From: Hemicordylus capensis
Lineage: Eukaryota > Chordata > Lepidosauria > Squamata > Cordylidae
DNA length: 64,000 bases
Direction of reading: 5' to 3'
Assembly (NCBI RefSeq): GCF_027244095.1
Contig: NC_069661.1
Location: 179,337,001-179,401,000 of the forward strand
The notes below the pieces were generated by a model. That model was not told the DNA's origin. It worked only from the letters and a program-made list of their open reading frames with translations, and did no database searches. Below are positions 56,456-64,000 of the stretch, piece by piece (the first letter of the stretch is position 1; each line of letters begins with the position of its first letter). Made by a program: the position numbers and the translations under genes.

Positions 56456-59168
56456 TGTGGTGGGGAAAAGGAGGAATGTAGTGACAACAATAAAGAGAAT
56501 CGCCACATTAAAAGGTGCCTCTTTGCCAAGTTAGCAGGGGCAAGATGCTTCTGAGGCTCAGTCTGCTTTGTACACTGGGGTTGGTTTGGCTTCCCCCTTG
56601 CCGTGAAAAGGGCACTTGTGGTAAGGTTGTTATTGCTTTCTAAAATTACAGTGTTCTTGTCTAAATGTGGACTTCTGTCTTGGGTAGGCACAATATTTGG
56701 AGCTGTAGGATGAAGAAGATGTGGACGCAGTAAAGGTTTTGGTGGTGAATTTTGATTTTTTTTTTCATTTTCTCCATGGTGGAGTCTGTGTCCTCACTGA
56801 ATAGACCCTTACCGTCAAAGGGCAAGCATTCTATTTTATCTTTCATGTCACTCTGTAAATTGCTATAGCAAAGCCAGGCATGTCTCCGCAGGGAGATTGT
56901 GGTGGCCAAGGAATGTGACTCCAACTGTGCCAGGTGTTTTGCAGTACTCAACTGCAGGTGATTGAGTGCTGCCGATTTGTTCAATGTTTGCAACTTTTTC
57001 TTAAATTCCTCTGGGGTGAGGATGTCCAGATCATTTTGAAGTGCCTCCAATATGCCATTGTTATATTTGACAGTGCAAGCCAAATAGTTCACAATCCTTA
57101 TGGATAGGGACAAGGTGGAGTAGATTTTCCTCCCCAAAATATCCATCTTTCTTCCTCCTTTGTCAGCAGGTGTTGTGTGATGGCAACCTGTCTTAGAAGA
57201 GGGAGTGGCACAGTCGATGACCAGCAAATTTGGAGAGGGATATTTTAGAAAATATCCATTATCTTTTTCCTGTATCCAGTACAAACTTTCCAGTTGTTTA
57301 GAAGTGGGGGTTGAAGTCTGGATCACCTCCCACACACACTTTGCAGCCCTAGAAATGACCAGGAGATCTGGAAGTGCCACAGGTTGAGATGCCTGAGATT
57401 TTATCATGAAATTGTAAACAGGGTCATCTATAGTGACTAGCTCAGACTTGAGGTCAAGTCCCAGAGCTGATGCCATCTTCTTCACATGGTGATAAGCCTT
57501 CATTTCTTCATTAGGTGAAACATGTGTGGCCGGAGCTATATCGTTAGGATGACGGCTAAATCCTCGGATTCATCAGGGTCAGGCTCAAAGTCTGAAGAAC
57601 TGTGATGTTCAGAAGGTGAGTGTGTAGGGGATGGTGATACATACGTCTGGGTTTCAATAGTGATTTTTTCCTGCGGTGTTGAAACAGGTATGGTCTGAGA
57701 CCCCATATCAGTGTCTTTGAACATCATCTGAGTAGTCATATTCACCAAATGCTTTATAGGTGGCCAGGCGAACATTTGCGTTGCAACTGAAAAACTTTGT
57801 ACAGTGGGTTTCACTGGTAAGTCTGTAGGTGCCAGAGGTAGAAAATGGGTTGTGAGAATCTCCAGGGTTGATCCTCTTGAAAATTAAAAGTTAAACAAGG
57901 GGATTTGGTCCCCAGAGTCGTCAAAGGAAGAGTAGCCCCTGCAGTGTACAAATGTGTAAAACCACATGAATGTCACAAAGATGATCCTCAAATGGGCAGC
58001 AGAGAGAGCACCTGGTGTTGGAGTGCATTGATCTGGAGGGAAACCTTTGAATGTCAAATGTCAACGGAGTACTCATTTCCGAATCTAGAATAGAGAGTAA
58101 AGTGTGGGCAGTGGACGGATCCAATAACGTCTACCTGTTCTCTTCCTCTTCTTTGACCTCAAACACCAGGATCGGGGCTTGGCACTGAGGAGTCACCAAC
58201 CTCAATACCAACAACACTGGAGTATGCAAAGTAGAAATTGGACCTTGGACGGCTGGTGTCGATAGAAGTCGCATCAACGTCGATGGAGACTTTTGATGTT
58301 GACTAGGTGTCGACGGGGCTGTAGAGTCGACTGGAGTCGGGGCTGGAGATAGAGAGCAGGCCCTTGATGTCGACAGTGTCGAAGGCAGGTCAAGATCGAG
58401 CAATTTCTCTGAAATCAGTCATGTCTCTTTCACCAATGTCAAGATTTTCAATGTTGATCAGTGGCATTTGATTTTGATAGCTGGTGCCAAAGATTTGAGT
58501 GGAAAACACTGTAATTCAGTTGGAGACGGCATTCTCTCTGTCGTCAAATCCACAGACTTTGGCTTCTTAGGTTGTGGAGAAGGCGAATGGGTATCTAACC
58601 TCCAACACTTTTCTTTCAACTTCAAATGCCAATGTTTGAGTCGACTTCGACGGAGCCTTTAGGCTTCTAACAGTGGTCAATGTCAAAGGTCACGATTTCG
58701 ACGAAGACAGTCTAGGAGTCGATGTCAGGCTTTTAGACTCAATGTCGATGTTGTAGGGCAGGGTTCTCCCGGTGTCAAGAGGCTTAACACCCGGTCATAA
58801 ATGGCGGCACAAAGTTGCAAAGCCCGATTCTTCCATGTTTGCTTGGAAAATGACAAGCATATCTTACACGAGGAAACACTGTGTTCCTCTCCTAAGCAAA
58901 TTAGGCATAAATCATGGAGATCTTTCAAAGGGACCTTGGCATTACAGCCAGTGCACCTTTTGAAAGTCCGTTTCTCCGCAGCCATGTTGGGATATCCAAT
59001 TTGTAGTCTAAGTCCATTCCAAAGAAGTCGTATTAACGCCAATGACGTCTGGAAGCCATTCCAAGCCAAATACCAAAATAACAGTCCGTTTAAAAAAACA
59101 ACAACACTAGATGAACTCACGCGAAGAACTTTACTGACAAGGAGGGACAGCCCAAGAACTGAATGCAA
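56300..59168 (-). pseudogene. DIRS gag region (fossil)
   Basis: The 5' part (about 58985 down to 58760) begins MAAEKRTFKRCTGCNAKVPL and has CLICLGEEHSVSSCKICLS, the cysteine-rich motif typical of DIRS gag proteins. A region near 58400-57540 is Ser/Thr/Pro-rich and its DNA has many GTCGA motifs. The core (57503-56661) contains SLRRHAWLCYSNLQ and IECLPFDGKGLFSEDTD, the diagnostic LRRHAWL and LPFDGxGLF blocks. The gag protein packages the element RNA. It is broken and not functional. The assignment is firm from the two core blocks. Confidence 0.82.
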
Positions 59169-59663
59169 CAGTGGTTGGAAAAGAACAGAACAACATGGCG
59201 CCTGGCCCGCCTTTAAATATCATGCTGTAGGAATGGGGGAAGAGCTCGGTCGCCTTGACAAGCTGCGGCATTCTACTGCAAGGGTCCTGTGCAGGCACAT
59301 TACTCATTCTTATGGATCTCGATGGATCTTGATCCAGATTTAAATACTTTTTTTCCCCAAAGATAAATGACCTATAAAAGAAAGTTGTTGTAGGATGAGT
59401 AGAAAACATATTTAAATTATTCTTGAAAAACATTTTGTTTTACTTTAAAATAGTGATAATTAGTAGAGAAGAATCTATTATTTATTCAAACATTACATTC
59501 TGCTTGACTAGTTGAAGAACAAGCCTTTCAAATAAGTTTCACAATACAAAATCCATATAATGCAGTAAAATAAAATTAAAACTCAACCAAAAAATTAAAA
59601 TTTAAAGTAGAGCAATTATAATCAATTTATCTATGGTTTTAAAGTCAACATCTGCTAACTTCA

Positions 59664-59893
59664 CACATGGTGATTATCTTTATTTAGCAGGGGGAGAGTA
59701 ACTGGCCCTATTCACCCCCAGCACAGTATCTCCAGTGACTGTTGCTGGTGTCTATCTTATGTTTCTTTTTAGATTGTGAGCCCTTTGGGGACAGGGATCC
59801 TTTTTATATTTTTATTATTTCTTTGCGTAAATTGCCCTGAGCCATTTTTGGAAGGGCGGTATAGAAATTGAACTAACAACAACAACAACAACA
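59664..59893 (+). mobile_element. L2/CR1-type LINE 3' end or LINE-tailed SINE, copy 2
   Basis: It aligns with 18648-18871 from TTTATTTAGCAGGGGGAGAG through TAGATTGTGAGCCCTTTGGG to GCCATTTTTGGAAGGGCGGT. The tail is (ACA)n instead of (CAAAT)n. It lies just outside the 5' end of the DIRS element. Confidence 0.68.
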
Positions 59894-60609
59894 CTTTGAA
59901 CTGAACTAAGAAACTAACCCATGCTCCTCCTTAAGGATAAGTGTTATATGATATCTTTAGCTATTCAGAGATCTAAGTCTAGCAATTCGGGACCAGCTGA
60001 AATTCTTCAAAGTCAGTCCATGTAAAATGCATTGCATTAGTCCAAATATGGTTACCAATATATATTACAGTGGCAACATTCTATTTTCTTAGGAAATTTC
60101 ACAACTATGCATCAGGCATAGCTGGAAAAAAGTGCTCCCACCCACTGCTGCAACCTGCAAATCAATCCACAGCAAGAATAACTGCCACCAGAGAATCTGC
60201 TCCTTCACAACAAATGTGATCCTGTCCAAAGAGGTTGCACAACTATTCAAAGAACAATTGTCTGCCCATCATCAGCATCTCTATTTTATCTGGACTGAAT
60301 TTAAATTTATTAGGCCTCATCGAGTCCATTACCCATAGTTAATTTTACTGCTGATGTAATACTTATTTGTTAAGGCAAACAGGAATCACACTCCAAAAAT
60401 GAGGAGAGAACAGGGAGCATGCAATCTTGCAGCCTGCTCTCATTGCTCAACCAAGACTAAAGCTTTATTAATTCATTGGCTGTTTCTTGCACAATATAGA
60501 AACCAAATTCTGGTTAAATGGGAATGTAGCTTAAGTAGCATGTTCACTGACCTTAGTATACTACAGGCTTCTTTACACGACCACCAACGGCGTAGGGGAA
60601 GTACTCCCC

Positions 60610-60815
60610 ATTTTCAGTCACGTGCTTACAAACATTAAGGTCAGAGGAGAGGAGTGTGACCATGTGCAAGGTAGCAGCAAAAGAGTACCCTATCCATATT
60701 GTTCCCACCTTTTTACTGAAGTAGGAAGAAAAGCTGTCCTACCCAGCTGCCGCCTCGCACACGATCAAGTTCCCCCTCCTCCTACCTTAATGTTTGCAAG
60801 CATGTGATCTGAAAT
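60610..60815. mobile_element. Palindromic MITE, AAGGTAxTAGGAGGG family copy 2
   Basis: CAGTCACGTGCTTACAAACA near 60617 is mirrored by TGTTTGCAAGCATGTGATCT near 60791; AAGGTCAGAGGAGAGGAG pairs with CTCCTCCTACCTT. The axis is near 60712. The inner AAGGTAGGAGGAGGG and TGATCGTGTG motifs are shared with 24780-25010. Ends are not resolved. Confidence 0.55.
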
Positions 60816-60873
60816 AATAAGGGCAACCAGCTCTCCTACCCAGGCTGGGCACTTCTCCTACTTTGCTGGTGGG

Positions 60874-61000
60874 TAGGGATATGCATGGAACTGGCTAACC
60901 CGGTTTGGTTCGAGTCCGCTCTGGACTCGAACCAGTCCGGGCCAGTTCGGTCTGGCACCCCCTCGAACCCTCCCTGGGTTCGGGGAGGGGGTCGCAGACC

Positions 61001-61040
<40 letters not shown>

Positions 61041-61391
61041 TCACTTACCCTCTCTGGGGGAGTTGTTGGAGGCGGCGGGGGGTCCGCAGAGGTTCCCCTT
61101 CCCCCCGCTGGCCTTCTTTGCAGCCAAACCAGTTGTTCTGCCAGCTCTTCAGCCCATTTGGGCCTCCCCCTCAAGCACAGTGGCCATTTTGGAGGCCACT
61201 GGACCCACAATAGGCCTCTGCGTGACCCAGGCCACGCAGAGGCCAATTGCGCAGGTGCGGTGGCCTCCAAAATGGACGCCGCACCAGAGGGGGAAGGCCC
61301 AAACAGGCCAAAGAGCAGGCTGAATGGAACCTCCGTGGACCCCCACCCCTGCCGTCTTCAACTCCCCCAGAGGGGATAAGTGAAATAAAAT

Positions 61392-61439
<48 letters not shown>

Positions 61440-61582
61440 CAGATAGATAGATTTAAAAGTCTGTGAACCCCCAAACAATCGGGGGGTGTTCGGTCCAGGG
61501 TTGGACCAAACGGGGTGGTTAGGTTCGACCCTGAACCGTCGAATCAAACCAGCTTGACGTTCAGCCAGTTTGCACATCCCTA
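60874..61582. mobile_element. Foldback element, TAGGGATGTGC family copy 7, with GATA arrays
   Basis: The ends are TAGGGATATGCATGGAACTG and GTTTGCACATCCCTA. The 8-bp target duplication CTGGTGGG is perfect (60866-60873, 61583-61590). The arms mirror: TCTCTGGGGGAGTTG near 61051 with CAACTCCCCCAGAGG near 61358, GGCCTCCCCCTCAAGCAC near 61161 with CAGAGGGGGAAGGCC near 61291. GATA arrays sit at symmetric places (61003-61040 and 61393-61452). The axis is near 61225, in CAGAGGCC-type repeats. It lies 0.26 kb from YAF2 exon 3. Confidence 0.9.
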
Positions 61583-61837
61583 CTGGTGGGCACATGACCA
61601 AGCCTTATTTGTAGTATTTTTATCCTAATAGATGAAACAACACTCAATCCTTTTACACACACACACTTCTCAGTTGAGTCAGTTTCCATATCTGATCAAT
61701 TCATGTTAAACATCATAATAAAGCAGAAACAACAATAATAAAACATCTTGCTAACCTTGTCAAGGAATTTTATAAAGAGATTAAGATATCAGTATCTTAG
61801 TACTTTTCTATATTGCACAATACAGTACTAAAGTTAC

Positions 61838-61990
61838 CTGGTTTTTTTGTGACTGTTCTTTTTGCTAGCAGTTTCCTTTTCACTTTTTTCTTTTTCTACT
61901 TTGTCTTTTTTCTCTTTCTTTGATTGCGTAGGGGGCACAAACTGCTGAGTAACCTGCTGTGCAACCAGTTGAGAGACAGGTCGAGGTTTC
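61838..61990 (-). CDS. YAF2: YAF2 internal coding exon (residues 51-101)
   Basis: This 153-bp exon completes Arg51 with its first G and encodes KPRPVSQLVAQQVTQQFVPP, TQSKKEKKDKVEKEKSEKET and ASKKNSHKKT, leaving AG for Arg102. The acceptor ACACTACAG precedes 61990 and the donor GTAACT follows 61838. It is the lysine-rich linker between the N-terminal RanBP2-type zinc finger and the RING1B-binding C-terminus. Against the recalled human sequence I see one substitution (TTS to TAS). The zinc-finger exons should be upstream on the minus strand; none was found between 61990 and 64000. Intron 3 downstream is 18.6 kb. Confidence 0.95.
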
Positions 61991-62264
61991 CTGTAGTGTA
62001 CACACATAAGAGTGTTTTAAATTCATAGCATCAATAAATGCAGCACATTTCTGCATGAAAATTATCTGAAAATTGATCAAACAGATTGACTTTTATTAGA
62101 TAATGTTAAGTATTTTATTGACAAGAGCAAAGTCACAGTGAATTAAGTTTTCTGATAAAATAAGGCCATGTACAACAGAAGGTGCAGTTTAACTGCATAT
62201 CACTTTGTGTGAGTCCCTATGGGTTTTGGTAGCGTCCAGTTTATGGAGTTTGTTGAAGAGTGAG

Positions 62265-62306
<42 letters not shown>

Positions 62307-63140
62307 ATTCTAGAGAACAGATATAAATGTTCATTCTCTAGACACTCAAAGACAGAGGTTCCCAACATAGAAATAAATACAATTTAATGTGACTGACCCT
62401 ACTTTAAGACATGTATTTTGATGTCCCTGAATCAGTGAAATTTTCCATCTCCACCAGCCATTCACTAGCACAAAGGTGTTCAGAACCAAAGTGCTTCAGT
62501 CAGGCCCAACTAAAATAATAAAATTGCAGAAGCTCAAGGGAAAGCATGAAAAGAAAATACTCCTCAAACCTCAACTTAAGATTTCTAAAGGAAATACAGT
62601 TTACAAAGCTATGAAGTGAAAGAATGCTGCAAAGGGAAGGGAATAAAGTACCAAAAGTACCATAGCATAAACGGACCATTATGTGAATTACCTGAAAGAA
62701 ATTTCAAACACCATACTCCTTCCTCTCCCTTGTTTGGCCCACTGTTTCCCTTTCAATCCTAGATGGAGGCAAATTACTATATTGCCCCTAATTGACAAAC
62801 TGTTTTTTGTGATTACCTTGCATACCAGGATATTTTTATTTCTGACTTGGAGGGCAAACACTTTTTGGCCTCGAACTGGGAGAGCAAGTAACAGTGAGGG
62901 AAGAAAGGAGATGACAAGACTCATCTCTGCTTGTTCACATAGTACCAAACCTTGGCTTTAAATACCTTGAATTGTAATGATAGGGGTTCTCTGGAATTTT
63001 TCAAACTGGAAAATCTGCATATTTTCTGGTGGCCTATATCAAATACGTATTTGGAATACGTATTTAGTAAACAAACCAAAAAAGTATGCCATGTAAAATA
63101 GACATGCTGTATCTCATATGTTTTTTCCATTAATCAGAAG
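61991..63140. other. YAF2 intron 2, no recognised exon
   Basis: AT-rich intron sequence with an AC microsatellite at 62268-62300. I looked on the minus strand for the zinc-finger exon ([20 protein letters not shown]) and did not find it. Confidence 0.5.
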
Positions 63141-63146
63141 CAGTTG

Positions 63147-63662
63147 AACAGTGTCCAGCGGTGGGGCCCACCGGCCTTATCAGCTCCGATGTTCCCTCGG
63201 CAGCCGAGGCCAGAGAGGGCCCAGGCAGGGTGGGTGGCCAGGCAGAGCAGCCCGACAAGCGGCTAGCCGAGACAGTGAGACGAAGGTGCCAGGCTAGATG
63301 GGCCAGGGGGAAGGGCAGAGGTGAGGGAGGGAGGAGGCAGCAGCAGACAGAGGCACAGCTGAGGGGGATAAGGATGACAACAGCCTGATATGGCAGGGCG
63401 GAGGTACAATCAGTGGGAGCGGGGGATGCATCAGTTGTCAGGAGAGATTTAAGGCAGGCTCGGCCAGTGATGGGGGCAGTTGGAGGGCGAGTGGTGGAGG
63501 CCTCCAGAGACAGACTGCCACAGTGATCCCAAGGAGCCTGGAGGAGGAGGACTCGGGTGAACCAAACCCCCTCCCCTCAAAAACTCGGAGGCGCTGCCTG
63601 GGGGAGGTGAAAAGGAGAAGTAAACAAGAGAACGGCCGTGGAGAGGCCAGTGTCATGACAAA
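63147..63662. repeat. GC-rich unidentified insert
   Basis: A block of about 515 bp stands out from AT-rich surroundings: it runs from about GTGTCCAGCGGTGGGGC to GGCCAGTGTCATGACA. It is purine-rich on the plus strand with GGAGGAGG and GGCAGAG runs. The first and last bases allow a TG...CA reading, so a solo LTR is possible, but the flanks show at best a weak TTGAA repeat and no family was recognised. A captured non-LTR 5' region is an alternative. Confidence 0.3.
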
Positions 63663-64000
63663 TTGAAATAAGTAACTAAGAAAAAAAATTGATAAAACAC
63701 AAGTTCTAATTCAAACAAATTCAAAGCTTTCCTTTGAAATTATTTATATTAGAATCACTGCAGATATTTAAGACATGACAACTCAATAACACACACTTGT
63801 CTTACATTGTCTGCATGTTGGGGGTGGGAATGAATGCACTGAAAGCTGTGAATATTTTATCCATATTTACCCAAATAGAAGACAGCTAAATTTAAGATCA
63901 ACCCCTTAAAAATAAAGGTTGAATACAGGTTGTATTGTATTTACCTTGAAAGTAGAGAGGAAATTTCTAAAGCTGCAAACAGAACTCCATACAAGTATTA
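63663..64000. other. YAF2 intron 2, right edge
   Basis: AT-rich sequence; no feature was recognised. Confidence 0.4.

Larger units (their letters stand above)
54791..59346 (-). mobile_element. DIRS-type tyrosine-recombinase retrotransposon, broken fossil
   Basis: The two termini are inverted repeats of each other, the hallmark of DIRS elements: GATATCCATAAGAAAGGG near 54855 and, on the minus strand, GAGATCCATAAGAATGAG near 59320, followed by TGCCTGTGCAGGACCCTC and TGCCTGCACAGGACCCTT. From 5' to 3' on the minus strand it holds a gag-type zinc-motif region, a Ser/Thr/Pro-rich region, a gag core and a reverse transcriptase region. No recombinase domain was recognised, and it is clearly broken, with several breaks. 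The terminal repeats are roughly 75 to 80 percent alike, suggesting an old copy. SINE material is inserted within it. It lies in YAF2 intron 3. Confidence 0.85.

Noticed and set aside
60990-61460. GATA arrays as a CRISPR-like array
   Set aside because: They are uninterrupted 4-bp microsatellites without spacers in a vertebrate genome.

Overview
The window is gene-poor, repeat-rich vertebrate DNA from a squamate reptile. The evidence for squamates is a Sauria-type SINE (5632-5852), several other tRNA-headed SINE families typical of lizards and snakes, a young L2-clade LINE, a DIRS element, Tc1 elements, a HeliBat-like Helitron and many hAT-type foldback elements. I cannot place it more finely than Squamata. 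Identifications of host genes rest on recalled vertebrate protein sequences, not on a search.

Two host genes are present, both on the minus strand. GXYLT1 (glucoside xylosyltransferase 1) has its first four coding exons at 32163-32392, 6714-6888, 4569-4694 and 2524-2775. All splice sites and phases fit, giving residues 1-261; the rest lies beyond the left edge. Its CpG-rich promoter region covers about 32393-32840. YAF2 (YY1-associated factor 2, a Polycomb PRC1 subunit) has its last two coding exons at 61838-61990 and 42957-43194, with a 3' UTR to about 41480; its first exons lie beyond the right edge. The order and orientation YAF2 then GXYLT1 match the human chromosome 12 arrangement as I recall it.

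The rest is intron and intergenic DNA filled with mobile elements. 1-1.2 kb: hAT transposase remnant split by a MITE. 3.3-4.2 kb: a 925-bp near-perfect palindrome inside GXYLT1 intron 3. 5-31 kb (mostly GXYLT1 intron 1): SINEs, a LINE-like repeat with a 146-bp tandem array, several foldback elements and a 3.4-kb nested element. 33-41 kb (intergenic): SINE and L2 fragments, a foldback element, a complete but dead Tc1 transposon and a recent 189-bp tandem duplication. 43-62 kb (YAF2 intron 3): a palindromic Tc1 derivative interrupted by a Helitron, a nearly intact L2 LINE, a 2.2-kb foldback element with two nested insertions, a broken DIRS retrotransposon with inverted termini, and a foldback element with GATA arrays.

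The most notable signal is a family of at least seven elements that share termini TAGGGATGTGC and, in five copies, 8-bp target duplications, but have diverse, often strongly palindromic interiors from 0.4 to 3.4 kb. These look like non-autonomous hAT elements. Four further hAT-like MITE groups share the window.
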